Shown: positions 24,004-36,630 of the stretch, one piece after another
Position numbering within the stretch: position 1 is the first letter of the stretch
Layout: each line of letters begins with the position of its first letter
Assembly: GCF_030272615.1 (NCBI RefSeq)
Contig: NC_081413.1
Span: 21,454,501-21,518,500, forward strand
Reading direction: 5' to 3'
Length of the DNA stretch: 64,000 nt
Origin: Cryptomeria japonica
Taxonomy: Eukaryota; Streptophyta; Pinopsida; Cupressales; Cupressaceae
The notes under the pieces: model-generated
Database searches by the model: none
What the model saw: only the letters and a program-made list of their open reading frames with translations
Told to the model about the DNA's origin: nothing
Position numbers and translations under genes: made by a program

Positions 24004-26636
24004 GAGAGCATTTTTGCATACATGTGTTGTATCATTGTCTATTTTTTGGACTGTATCTTGGATGGCTCTTTGGTAGCCGATTTTGTAGACTTCATTGTAC
24101 TCTGATATATGAGATGATATATATGAGGAGATCCCATATTGTGATGATGATGCATTTGATTATGTATGGATGTTTATGCATGTGTATGATTTATTGCTTA
24201 GAGGTATATGTGTTCATGGATGCATTTGATGAGATGTTTCTTTTATGCATGTTTTTATGATGAGTTATGAGGTTGTATACTGACATATGAATGCAGGTTT
24301 ATATGTGTATGATTTGTTTGATTTGTAATGTAATGCTTTATGCATGGAATGCCATGATGATAATATGCGTATGCTAGATTTTATGAACAGGATTTTGATG
24401 GTTTCCTATTGCAATGTAATGATGAGATGATTTATGTGATGATGTCAATGCAATGGTTAGATGAATGATTTTATGTATGGATATGCATCTAGATGTGTTT
24501 AGATGAATGTAATATGGATAAACAAAATGTTAAGTGAATGCATATGGATAAACAAAAGGTAAAGTACAAATGTTTATATGATGATGTCGAAATGAATGCA
24601 GATGGATAAACAAATGTAAAGTAAAAATGTTTATATGATAATGTCTAAATGAATGCAAATGTAAAATGGATATATGAAATGGTATGAACGAATGTTTTGT
24701 AAACAAATGGTGTTTTATGAATCTAAAATGCGTTTAAAATATGTTTGTAAGTACAAATGATAATGGGATGATACTATAACTAATGAGTATAATAACTACA
24801 CCTAAATGTAATGATAATGAATGCAATGTGAATGAATATTACAATGAGCATAAAAAGAAATGTATGCAAATGATAAATGGTGAAAAGGTTAATAAAATGA
24901 TAATGGATAATTGATATGAAATGAATGCTTATTAAATGATGCAATACAACCAAAGACAATTTGATCCCATGAATGAATCTAATTATTTATGATTGATGAA
25001 AATGATTTTTAAATGAAAAGTAATGTCAATAATGAACTATATGCAATGTTTTGAAAAATGACATGAATGGACGTAATGCAAGATGCACCTAAATGCAAGG
25101 ATGATATGATCATGAGGAATGCAAGGTTTTTAAGACTTTGCATGATGCACTTGATGATGTATCAGAGTACTCGGTCGTGATTTATATCCAAGACCAGCTT
25201 AATTTTCTCATTTTTGCATATAAAACATCTATATGAATAAGTGAACGGATGGGTGATATGCAACGGAATGCAATATATAAATAGATGAGATGAAATGACG
25301 ATCCATAGTGCTCTATTTTCATCATTGAGCTTTAAAATGTTGGAAGAGAATACAAGCAACTTGACACAATGATTCAAGATGACCTGAGTATTTCTTTCAT
25401 GGATTTTAATATAGCAAGTTAATACAAACGACTTGATATAAGGGTCAAGTCGATCAGAGTATTGCTTGCAGAACAGATAAGGATTATCTCCATTCGTGCA
25501 TGACTTGGATCGTCCTCCTTGATCTTAGGCTGATCAGATCCTGAGACAAGCTCATACCGTACTAAGAAAATAAAAACCTTTATCCAATTTGGAGGAAGAG
25601 GAACCAAAGAATGAGCATTGTACCTGCAACCAAACAGTATATATATACATAAAGAATAAAGAATATGGATCCTTGGTAATGGTTCATGTTCATATGGTCG
25701 AGGTATACGCTGTAGTCAGCAAGCCGTAGTGATCTATGACTGTATTTTTGCCTATGATCACATAGCTTAGTGAACTTCCCACGTAGACACCATTAGTACA
25801 TGCCCCAGTACTTCATCGGAATTAATGCGCAAACGATACAAAACAATGCTGAAAGATCCCGATACTGATAAACAAACAATTGTACTCACAAATCAACCAA
25901 GTATTTGATAGCTTAACATAATTTTCTTGTCAAAGAAAACGTCACTTTTGTCTTTGTTTTGGTAAGGAAGGATGCATCCTTGTTTAAGACAGTTTGATTG
26001 TTGATGTGGATTGTTTTGGTTTGATTGGTAAGTGGTCATTGTGTGAGTAGTTTGTCAATGTTTATTTTGTATCTGATCGGATAAATATGTACAAGGTGTT
26101 GCCATGTTTTTGTGTGATTTTTGATGGGTTTTCCGATGTTTTTTGGATTTTGTGAAACAATTTTGAATGTTTTTGGTATTTTGAGAGTCATTTTTGAATG
26201 TGTTTGTGATATTTTCCGATGATTGCCTGAATGAAGAGCGTAATGATATATAAGACAATGTAGAATCCACTTCCATCACTAGGGTAAGGGTATTGCCCCC
26301 AGTTTGTAGACCTGACTATGAAAAGGTGGGATGCTAGACGCATGGAGTACTATCTTAATTGCAGATCAAATAACAAGCCATGGTTGGGATGGATGGATGT
26401 ATGTGTGCATGAATGTGATCGCAATGAGCCTGAAAGATACTGGAGCCATTTCCTTTACGAGTGGCGCCCGTTTGCCAGGTTTTCGCCATCACACTTACCC
26501 AAGGTGCCACCGGAGTGGTTGTTCACCGTTTGGATGCATGATTTTTCTTTGAATGTTTTTGTATTTTCTTCAGGACATTTTCTGAATGTTTTTGATATTT
26601 TCTTGATATGTAGGGGAGCCTGATGCTCTGTATACC
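24004..26636. other. Element B spacer between antisense gene and pol
   Basis: No supported gene. 24010-25100 is dense in ATG, TATG and AATG words, the 3' flank of the antisense gene. 25440-25780 is shared with element F. 26448-26540 is the conserved post-pol block (GGCGCCCGTTTGCCAGG, TTTTCGCC, CCCAAGGTGCCACC). Convergent transcripts from the two strands must end in this region. Confidence 0.6.
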
Positions 26637-29600
26637 TTAGGTATAAAACCGTTTGAGGTGCATGCTGTTAATTGGATCTGTAAGCGGTTCTCCTTCTGAT
26701 GTAGCCAACTGATATGCCCCGGACCCGAACACAGCAGTGACAACATATGGGCCCAGCCAGTTTGATTCAAACTTGCCCTGATGTTCTCGGTTTGGTTGGT
26801 TGCGAGGATTCTCTCGTAGAACAAGATCACCTACCTCAAATATACAAGGTCTAACTCGGTGATTGTAGCTTCTGCTCATGCGCTGCTGATAGGCTTTGAG
26901 GTGATTGTATGCAGCTTGTCGTTTCTCATCAAGTAACTCTAAGTCCTGAAGATGGGATACTCTGTAAGTTTCATCATCGAGGAGATTATGCAAGGAAACT
27001 CGTAATGATGGTATCTCAACCTCAATAGGCAAGATAGCTTCTGCACCATAGACTAATGAATAAGGAGTTGCACCTGTAGGGGTTCGAATGCTAGTGCGAT
27101 ATGCCCATAATGCTGGATTCAATTGAACATGCCAATCACGACCGGTATCATTGACTGTCTTCTTTAGGATCCTTAGTATGTTTTTATTGGATGCTTCGGC
27201 CTGACCATTGCCTTGTGGGTAATAGGGAGTGGAAAAGCGATGTTGGATATGAAATTTCTCACAAAGCTCACGGACATCCTGATTTTTGAAAGGAAGACCG
27301 TTATCTGTGATAATGGACATGGGCACACCATACCGGCAGATGATGTAATTGAGGATGAATGAGGCGATCTGCTTGCCGGTGACTTGGGTAAGTGGAACAA
27401 CTTCGATCCACTTGGTGAAATATTCAGTGGCGGTAATAATGAATTTATGGCCATTGGATGAAGATGGATGGATTTTACCCACAAGGTCAAGGCCCCATTG
27501 ACAAAAAGGCCATGGTGTTGTGATTGGTTGCAGTTCTTGTGCTGGTGCATGTATCAGGTCGCCATGAACTTGACATTTCTTGCATTTCCTGACAAAGTAG
27601 TAGGAATCCTTTTCCATAGATGGCCAATAGTATCCAGCTCGCATGATCTTCTTGGCTAGTGATGGACCACTTGAGTGAGTCCCGCAAATTCCTTCATGTA
27701 CCTCTTCCAAAGCCTTTGTTATCTCATCCTGTTCCAGACATCGAAGGAGAGTACCATCAAGACCGCGTCGGTATAGGGTTTCGGCAATAATGGTATATCG
27801 AGCAGTTTGGCGAATGAAGGTTTTACGTTGGTTATTTGATTGGTTGGGAGGAAGGGTATGATCATGGAGATAGGTGTAGAACTCACCGTACCATGGGGAT
27901 TCGGAACCAACAAGGTGACATATCATTTCAAATTCGGGGATATCATAAGCGGGGATCCAAAGCTGTTCTACCAAGAACTCATAGCGTGTTGAATTCTGTG
28001 GAAGATCTAGTAGAGATGCGATGGTAGCCATGGCGTCAGCAGCTCAATTCTGATCTCTTGGTATTTGCTCAAAAGTGATAGTAGTAAATGATGTCTTTAG
28101 AGTGTCCACCATTTGCTTATATGGCATGAGTTTATCATCCTTGGTCTGATATTCATCTGTTGCTTGTCGAATGACTAGTTGGGAATCGCCATATACTTGT
28201 AGTTCTTGTAATTTCCATTGTACGGCTAACCTGAGTCCTGTGATCAAAGCCTCATACTCTGCTATGTTGTTTGTGCATGGAAATGTGAGCCTGTAAGACT
28301 TCGGGATGCTATCACCTTGAGGTGTGATAAACAGAATGCCTGCCCCCGAGCCATGCCTAGTGTATGAACCATCAAAATATAGTTTCCATGGTTGTACTTC
28401 TGTGATCATGAATATCTCTTCGTCTGGAAAATTGGAAATGAGAGGATGATCACCTATGAGAGGTGCATCGGCCAACTGATCTGCAATGACCTGCCCTTTG
28501 ATAGCTTTACGGTCCACATACTCAATGTCAAATTCACTTAGAATCATCACCCATTTGGCCAAGCGACCTGTCAATGCGGCTTTGGTGAGTAAATACTTGA
28601 GTGGATCAATCTTTGCAATGAGTTGTACCTTGTGTGTTAACAGATAGTGCCTCAATTTAGTGGCTGCCAAGATTACTGCTAGGCAAGCTCGCTCAATAGG
28701 TGTGTAATTGAGTTCATAGCCAACCAGTGTACGAGAGATGTAGTATACAGCACACTCTTTGCCTTCTGCATTATGTTGTGCCAGTAGTGCCCCCAGTGCT
28801 GTACTTGTTGCTGAGATATAAAGTAACAACGGTCTACTTGGGTCTGGTGGCATCAACAATGGTGGATTTATGAGATAGTCTTTAAGCGCCTGAAATGCTT
28901 GCTGGCATCTGTCATCCCACTGAAAGCGGATGTTCTTGTGTAGCAGGTGTGTGAATGGGTGACACTTATCAGCCAATTGTGCAATGAATCTGAAGATAGA
29001 TTGAAGCCGTCCTTGTAGTGTTCTTAGCTGACTGATATTCTTTGGAGGTGGCATGTCCATGATTGCTTTAACCTTTGCTGGATCGACCTCAATACCTTTG
29101 CTTGAGACAATGTATCCTAGAAGCTTCCCGGAGGTCACTCCAAAGACACATTTCTTTGGGTTGAGTCGAACATGATATTGTTCCAGCCTATCAAAGATTT
29201 GATCTAAGATATGAAGATGTCCTTCTCTTGTGAGTGATTTTGCTAGTAAATCATCCACATAAGCTTCCATCATAGTATGCATCATGTCATGGAAGATGGT
29301 TGTCATTGCTCTTTGATAGGTCGCTCCTGCATTCTTTAGACCAAAAGGCATTACATTCCAGCAGTATGTGCCCCATGGACATGTGAAGGCTGTCTTATGT
29401 TGATCTTCGGGTGCGATCTTTATTTGATTGTATCCTGAAAAGCCATCCATGAGTGAAAGCATGGCATGTCTTGCTGTCAAATCTACTATGATGTCGATAT
29501 TTGGTAGAGGGAAGTCATCCTTAGGACATGCCTTATTCAGATCTCTGAAGTCTGTACAAATGCGGATGCCCCCTTTTGGTTTGCCAACTGGTACAATGTT

Positions 29601-32600
29601 GGAGATCCATTCTGCATAATCAATTGGTCTATTGAAACCAACATCCAGGAGTTTCTTGAGTTCTGTTTTGACTAGCACTGCAATCTGGGGATGCATCTTA
29701 TGAAGCTTCTGCTTGACAGGTTTGGCTCCTTTTGCTACTGTGAGATGATGCATGACTAAATCAGGATCAAGCCCAGGCATGTCTGCATATGACCATGCAA
29801 AGTTGATCTGACGCTTCTGGAAGAACTCTATGAATTGAGGCTGTTCCTCTGGAGTGAGAAGAGATGCCAGATGTATGATATGAGGGTTTTCAGCAGTCCC
29901 CACATTGTATTCTTTAGTCTCCTCAATGAGAATTGTCGATCGTTCCTGTTGTGTACTAGCAGGGAGAATGTCAAACCCTTCATCCTCAGGCGCCTCAGAG
30001 AGGTTTTCACCGTTGGATACGCTCTTTCTTTTTACTTTTGTTGGATCAAACAGTGCCACAGTGTGGTTTTCACTGGAAGATCCATGTTTTAATGTTATAT
30101 TTTTGCAGCTGAAGGGTTTGGCATCCGCCCCGAAGTATGCTGCGCTATTAAGTTGAATGGCGAATCCAGCTTTGTGATCCCCGCTTGGTAGATTATCCCT
30201 TAATTCCAAAAATTCAATGATAGCCTCATCGTTCTGGAAGAGGTCAAGACATGGGGGATTTGGTTGGTTCCATTCAATGAGTTCAGGGTGGATAATGGGC
30301 ATTACTTCATCGATTAGGTTAAGTGCAGGAGATGTATCCGTGAGGGTTAAGACGTTATGGTGAAGGTCGTTGATGGTACTCTCCCTGTCAGAATCAGGCG
30401 TAGGATGAGACGTAGGGTCTGTGGAAGATGTTTCTAGCTCAGGTACCCAAGTGGTCTTTATCTGTGCTTCTCCATAAACAGGGATGTCTTTGCGGGGTGG
30501 AGGTGGTGATGTGTCTTCCTCATCTGAAGTGTTAAGTTGCACTGAATCAAATTCCCATTCATGTGAGTCGGTCTCTGAATCACTTTCCAGCATCCGATTG
30601 CTATACCATACTGGGATGTCTTTGGAGTTAAATACTGCAGGCATGATTGGTTTATGTACTTTTGTGGTGATCGATGCTGCAGGAACCGTGATGGGGTTTA
30701 ATGGATTTGTCATTGGAAGTATCGGCAGTGTTGATTTAGTGGCTTCTATTGGAATGGCTGGTGCCATAGATGTTGCTGTAGGTTTCCATACAGTTGTTGC
30801 TACAAATGGTGTTGCTGATGGGATTACTGGTTCGTTTGGTGGGATGAATGATATTGATGACGGTTGCGGTGGAGTTGTGAGCCTCAATGGGGCAGTGGGG
30901 ATAATGCTTGATGGTGCTTTGATTATGAAAGGTATCCTCTTTGCAATAGGTGGGCAAAATGGTTTGCTAGGTTTTCCTTTGAATCTGAGTTTAGGAAGGA
31001 TCTCTTTTTCAAAACCTAGGCCTGTATTACCTTTGGGCTTGAACTCTGGCAACAGCGGTTCATGTCGTCCTTGTTTGCAGTATCCCAAAGCACTCTGACC
31101 ATCATATCCCATTCTTTGCATAATGAGGAGGCCTTTGCCATATTGTTCCGTAGGAAGTGTAACTCGCGGTATGTCAGTGGTGATGGGATCCTTATAGATC
31201 CAGTCCGCTAGGTCCTCATCTTGTGTTTCTTCCTCTTGACTCTTTCCAAGGATGAAAGGCGTTAAGGCACATGCTGGCGTGATTAGTGGTTGCTGGAGCA
31301 ACTGCTGTGGTTTACCATGTGTTCTAGGAGAAGTGGGCATTTGTCCCACACAAAAGAGCTGACTCAAGTTGTATTCTCCAGGACCTTCCTCTGCGACTTT
31401 CATCTTAAGCTTTTCTTGCTTGGGTATAGGGGTGTTCGAACTGGCAAGAGAGGCGGGATTTACATATGATGTGGAGGAAATGGCTTCCCTATTATTAGGA
31501 ACAGTAATCTCTGGTTGATGGCTGATATTATGGCAAAATGCAAAGGGATTTGCATCGCCCAGGATTGTGATCTCTGTACCGTTATGTGGGAACTTGATAC
31601 ATTGATGGTAGGTAGATGGAACGGCTTGCATGGCATGTATCCAAGGTCTCCCTAATAATAGATTATATGGCAGAGGAAGGTCCAGAACCTGACAGATGAT
31701 GTGCTTTACCACAGGGCCCACTCGGATTGGTAGTACCACAGCTCCTTTGGATGAACGCTCTGCATCATCATAGGCCTTGATGGTGATCTTCTTGCGAGGA
31801 TCCACTGATTCTACTGCATAGCCCAATGCTGTGACCAACTGTAGTGTGCAAATGTTTAGGCCTGCTCCATTATCAATCAAGACTCGCTTGATCCTGTGTT
31901 GGTTGACAAAGCCTTCAATGTGGAGTGAGGCGTTATGAGGTTGCTGGAAGGAAGAGTTATCACTTTCGAAAAAAGTGAGACAAGGTGATGACTTTAGACT
32001 TCCAACCATGGCTTGAAATTGGTCCGTATTAAGGTTTGCAGGGACTGACGCTTCTTGGAGTGTTTGATCCAAGATTGTTTTATGAGAGGGTGACAGATGC
32101 AAAAGCTCCAAAATGGATATGAGCGCAGGGGTTTTATTTAATTGTTCCACAAGATTGTACTGCTTTGGGATGGAGGTGGCGCCTTGTGGAGCTGCCTTGA
32201 TGGTGACCTTGCCACGACGTGTAACAACATTGCAATTTGAGGTGGGATTTTTGAAGGTGATATTTGCAATTTGTTCACTAGCATCATACAGGTGATTGAC
32301 AGTGTAGTTATACGCAGCTTGCGTATAATCAGTGGTATCAGGACCTCGTCTGGAAGTGGAAGGACCCCTTTGATCTTGCGATGGAAGTGGATTTTTGAAC
32401 ATCTGATGATCATTATTGGTTGTTTTTGGATCATGTCCTTCAATCTCAATTTCTCCTCGATCAATAAGATCTTGAATGAGATCTTTCAATCGGTGACAAT
32501 TACTTGTCTTGTGTCCTCTTCCTTGATGGAACTCACAGTGTTCAGTATCTCTCCACCATGCTGGTTTGACTTGAGGCTCATAATTTGATAACTTAGGTAG

Positions 32601-33923
32601 AGTGATCAAATTCTGAGAAATGAGTTGTCGCATCACTGTTTCAATGGGTTCCCCTAAGGGAGTGTATGTGCGTTTTTGTTTTTGTGGACGAGGTCTTGGT
32701 TCATCATGAGATGTGATGCGACCTTGATTAAGAGGAACATTTGTGTTATTTTGAGGTGGAGGATTTTGTCCTGCAAATCGAACCACAGGTTGTGCATTTT
32801 GGACAGTTCGAGCATCCACAACTCCATCGTTGACGATATTCTTATTCTTGTTCCAGAAGTTCGGTTTATCACTATTGAAGCGCGGGCGAGGACCATCTTT
32901 GGGTTCATTAAATATTTTGATGAGTCCTTTTTTGATGAGTGCCCGTTCACATTTTATACCCTTGGTGATCATATCGTTAAAAGAATCTGTATCTTTGACA
33001 TCCAGGTGAAATTCCATTTCTTCGTTTAAGTTGGAAATGAAAATTTCCACTAGTTCTCGTTCAGGTAACTGAAGAGAACGTCTGCTAGACATTTGGCGCC
33101 ATCGTTGCAGGAATACTGAGAATAATTCACCTGGTTTTTGTTTGGTGTTGCATAGATCAGCCATGGTGATGTCGCGTTCAATATTATAAGAGTAATGAGA
33201 TAGGAACTTCTGGATGAGTTCCTCAAATGTTCTTATGCCACCTGGTAGTCGGGAAAACCATGATGTGGTTGTTCCTCCCAAGCTTTGGGGAAAAAGGCGC
33301 ATTAAGTATGTGTCTTCATATGCGACTTCGAGACAAGCGGAATGAAATTCTCGGACATGATCGCGGGGATCTCCCTTTCCTCTATATTTTTCGAATTTTG
33401 GTGTTTCTAACCCGCGTGGAAAGGGTGGCATATAAAGATTCCTATCAAATGGATAGGGACAGATGTCGTTAAGTGAGAATTGATTGGTCTTAACACCACT
33501 ATGAAGTTGTTGGGCGAGATTCTCGACTTGTTGTCACAACATCTCCATTTCATTTGGAGGAGGAGGTGGTGGGTTACCTCGAGGGATGTTATATCTGATG
33601 TGATTTCTACCTCTTTCCTCCTCATGGCGACTTTGTCTTTCTGATGCTTGTCTTAATTGGGCAAGATCAAAGTCCGAGGGGAGTTTGGCTCCTTCTTGAG
33701 CGAGTCTTAAAAAGTGAGCATCTGCATTGCTCCTTAATATTTCATCAAATAATCTGTTAAAATGAGGGTTATGCTGAACCCTTTCGATTGTTGAAGGAGT
33801 GGGAGTACTTGGGTTTTCATCATTCCCATTTCCTCCTAGTGCTTCTTGAAATTCATTGAGGTTGTCCTCTTCTTCCTCAATTTCTATTTCTTGCTACCTT
33901 GATCGCGATCGGGTTTGAGCCAT
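26637..33923 (-). pseudogene. Gag-Pol polyprotein of element B, one frame with three stops
   Basis: One frame of 2428 codons from ATG 33923 to TAA 26637. Domains by residue: gag (about 165-300, KYRGKGDPRDHVREF), CHHC knuckle (about 462-476, CEFHQGRGHKTSNC), aspartic protease (Asp 684 in LIDNGAG, a D-N-G form known in Tat elements), G-patch-like segment (about 927-972), reverse transcriptase (about 1380-1630, YVDD at 29250-29261), RNase H (about 1655-1815), second archaeal-type RNase H (about 1842-1972, YFDGSYT), integrase HHCC finger and DDE core (about 2065-2350), basic tail. Stops: TAG 33894-33896, TGA 33534-33536, TGA 28044-28046; the last aligns with CGA in element F. No frameshift. Three point reversions away from coding; presently not a full-length product. 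Confidence 0.95.
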
Positions 33924-34371
33924 TTTGTTTATAAGTTTGTTTTTGAAGTTGATTGAAGATGATGATGAGTTGTTTGATGAAGGATGGATGTTTTAGTGGA
34001 TTGGTGGTATGTAGGTCTCTAACACTCTAAAGGTAAATGTAACCGAAATTATTTCTTTGAATTGCTTGTTTGTTTTGATAAGTTTTGATGTGATAAGGTG
34101 TAGAGAAATCTGAGATGTGTTACAAATTTTGACTACCTAGCAATGAGAGGATTCACTCATGAACTAGTTTTAACCTGCGTAGATGTGTTTCTTAGGATGA
34201 GCTTATCCTAGATGTAGAAACAATCTAAAAAGTGATGTGCTGTGTTTGATTTCAAGCAATATCTAAAAAGGGATCTTGGGACAAGAACCTCTGAATGTTT
34301 TGAGAGTTGGGACGGATTGATGATGAAGTGATGATGTATGAGTGAGATGATGGATGAAAATGTTTTCAACT

Positions 34372-34914
34372 TCAATAAAAACTTTGTGTTACAAATGGGA
34401 CAAACTCTACCTCTTCCCTTTCGGGTGTTGGTGGTATTTCTCGAGCTGTGTTGTAGGTGATGCAGACGTTTGGGAAGAAGTTGGGATTAATCCTTCCTCC
34501 TTGATTTTTGTGATAACTCAGAGCTCTATATTGCATAAAAGCTCTGCGGTTCAATGATTCGGAATCAAACTCATTTGTTTTACCTTGAAGATAGAGACGC
34601 ATGCGATGTAGAAAGACTCTATGTGAGACAAAGATTTGTCTATTGAGATAGAAGAATTTCCTCCTTTTGATCAAAGCCTTTGAGCTTAGTGGTCTCCTTT
34701 TCAAGGTGATATTCTGATGACACTTCTTCTTTTGCAAGATGTGAAGAATGGTCATAAAATTTGACTCTTTGTTGTTTGCACTTTGTTTTTGGTATTTTTG
34801 GTTGTATTGACAGATGTTGGATGAATACTTTGTTTTTGGGATTGATTTTCTGATTTTTCTTTGACAAGAAAACAAAGCAAGCACACAAACACAAGATTGT
34901 AGCCTCAAAGGCAC
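34372..34914 (-). CDS. Hypothetical leader ORF of element B
   Basis: 180 codons from ATG 34914, upstream of gag in the sense orientation. Composition is Lys/Asn/Gln-rich with no domain I know; the C-terminal part has a PPTPEREEVEFVPF run. Some Tat elements (Ogre) have an extra ORF before gag, which is why it is listed, but I found no counterpart in the A leader. It could be chance. Confidence 0.25.
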   Translation of the reverse strand: MPLRLQSCVCVLALFSCQRKIRKSIPKTKYSSNICQYNQKYQKQSANNKESNFMTILHILQKKKCHQNITLKRRPLSSKALIKRRKFFYLNRQIFVSHRVFLHRMRLYLQGKTNEFDSESLNRRAFMQYRALSYHKNQGGRINPNFFPNVCITYNTAREIPPTPEREEVEFVPFVTQSFY

Positions 34915-36263
34915 AAATGAGTATGGGTCTAGATCAACCCAATTCTTGGACTTGTTTTTGACCCTTCCTTTAGATTCATTTTAAGGTGTACTTCCAAAGC
35001 CTGAAGTCGGCTCAATTTGCACTAGGTCTGTAAAACGAACACACTTCAAACACTTTTTATCCCTATGGTCAAATGGCCAGTTGTGATAAATTTAGCCCAC
35101 ATCTTGATATTTCTTCGACTTTGGTACTACATACCTTATGAATCCCGTCGTGGCAGGTAAGGATGTGATATACTAAGTCTTGCACGAGCATAACAAATAG
35201 ATGATCCCTATGATGGGGGAGTCACCACTTTTATCAAGCCACAAGTGACTTTTCAAAAAGCTATGTTTCTACTCAAGGAAATATGTATGGTGAGTATCTT
35301 GGGAGCAAAACCTTCTATGCTCTTGCACTAAATTGTATCTCAAATATCCTCAATCAATAGAACAGGTGGGCTACTATTTAAAGGTGTTTAGTCATGTTCG
35401 ATGTTTTTGGACATAAGTTCATTCTGCAGTGACTCACTTAAGAGCCTTGTAACTAGTGGTGGGGCCCATTTGTCCTTTCGGCCAGTTACACTGTAGGAAC
35501 AGCTATACCCAAGGCTACAGCTTTCGCTCTCACCTGATTTCTATAGCGGCTCGAAGGATTTACCACTCGAGGTCGTTCCCAAGAGTATCGATCCCTTGGC
35601 AGGCCTCTCTTAAAAAGATAAAATTTGAGCATTACTAACACTTTTCTCTTGCACCTAGGACCACGAGAGCCAAGGGAGAGGATAGTGTGTGTTAGAAGTA
35701 GGACCACTCGACTGACTTTTGTGCACAAGCGTGCCAAACACGAAATTCACTTGTTCTTTTTAATCCAACATTTGCAAAGATGATCTAACTATTTGGAGAT
35801 GTTGCTCCAACAGCCATGGTGTTCTTTTTAACTTCAAAGCAATATGTTTTGTAATCTAGAAGTTGAAAGTCCTGGTCAACTTAATGAAAAATACGATTGC
35901 ATGAAGGAAAATTTGTTTTTGCCAAAAATAAAGACAAGTGGATTGTTCTTTTTACTGCACCAAAAATTTGAAGTGTGGATTGTGATTTTTAAGTCCCAAT
36001 TGATGCAAGAAATAAAGTTTGTTTGGTTGATTTTAAGCACCAAAACAAAATGTATCCCTAACTAGAAAACAATGAAACTATTTTTTTGTGTTTTTAAGTT
36101 CTTTTTAAGCACTAAATAAAAAAAATTTGTGATTTTTGTTGTGTTGTTAACCTGCACAAAGAAAAGAAACAAGTTAAGAAAATTAATGCTCACAGGGGAG
36201 GGCTTCCACAAGCCTAATTTTTGATTTTTCGGTTACAAGTTCATTTGGGCGACACTCTGTCGC

Positions 36264-36540
36264 AATAGCGCTATTCTGTGTTTTTACAGAAGCGCTGATT
36301 AATACAAAAGCGCTAGTCTGCGTGAGCAGAAGCGCTAATTTAAACAGTAGCGCTTAAAGAAAAGAAAATCCCGAGAAGACAAAAGCGCTAGAATTGTGTC
36401 AATAGCGCTGAAACGGCGACAATAGCGCTGGAATGTTGTCAATAGCGCTGAAACATTTTCAATAGCGCTACTTTATGGTCAATAGCGCTAAAAGAAATTT
36501 TTCAATAGCGCTAAAACGCGTTCAATAGCACCGAAGCGCG
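36264..36540 (-). repeat. Leader AGCGCT motif array, element B (mirror of intron array)
   Basis: 12 copies of AGCGCT; from 36381 to about 36524 the units are almost exactly 20 bp (AATAGCGCT start each time). Read on the - strand the motif is AGCGCTATTG or AGCGCTTTTG, the same as the intron array on the + strand, so the two arrays face each other in inverted orientation near each LTR. Confidence 0.92.
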
Positions 36541-36587
36541 ACCTGTGTGGCAATTTCAACAAGAAAAAATGTTAATTTCAAAAATGA

Positions 36588-36628
36588 AGATCAGAAGGTT
36601 GCGTGTTCGATTCACGTCGGGTTCACCA
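36588..36628 (-). promoter_or_regulatory. Primer binding site, tRNA-Trp, extended to 41 nt
   Basis: Two bases inside the 5' LTR. The - strand begins TGGTGAACCCGACGTG. The + strand copy of 36588-36628 equals, from memory of the plant tRNA-Trp(CCA) gene, its 3' half from the last anticodon base through the T arm, discriminator A and CCA tail. Usual sites are 12-18 nt. Confidence 0.88.
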
Positions 36629-36630
36629 AA

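Larger units (their letters stand above)
33924..36588 (-). other. 5' leader of element B
   Basis: 2.7 kb between primer site and gag ATG. Holds a 180-codon open frame (34914-34372), low-identity AT-rich stretches, and the mirrored motif array (36264-36540). Around 35440-35620 sequence is less AT-rich, but I recognise no RNA gene there. Long leaders are usual in Tat elements and carry dimerisation and packaging signals that cannot be located by eye. Confidence 0.6.

Noticed and set aside
30484-31098. 204-codon ORF on the + strand
   Set aside because: Lies entirely opposite the Gag-Pol linker of B, has no counterpart in C and no known domain.
35440-35640. Possible rRNA or organelle fragment in the B leader
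   Set aside because: Less AT-rich than its surroundings, but I found no recognisable rRNA, tRNA or plastid motif.
36588-36628. tRNA-Trp gene or tRNA fragment gene
   Set aside because: Only the 3' half is present, the CCA tail is encoded, and it sits two bases from an LTR in the right orientation to be a primer binding site.
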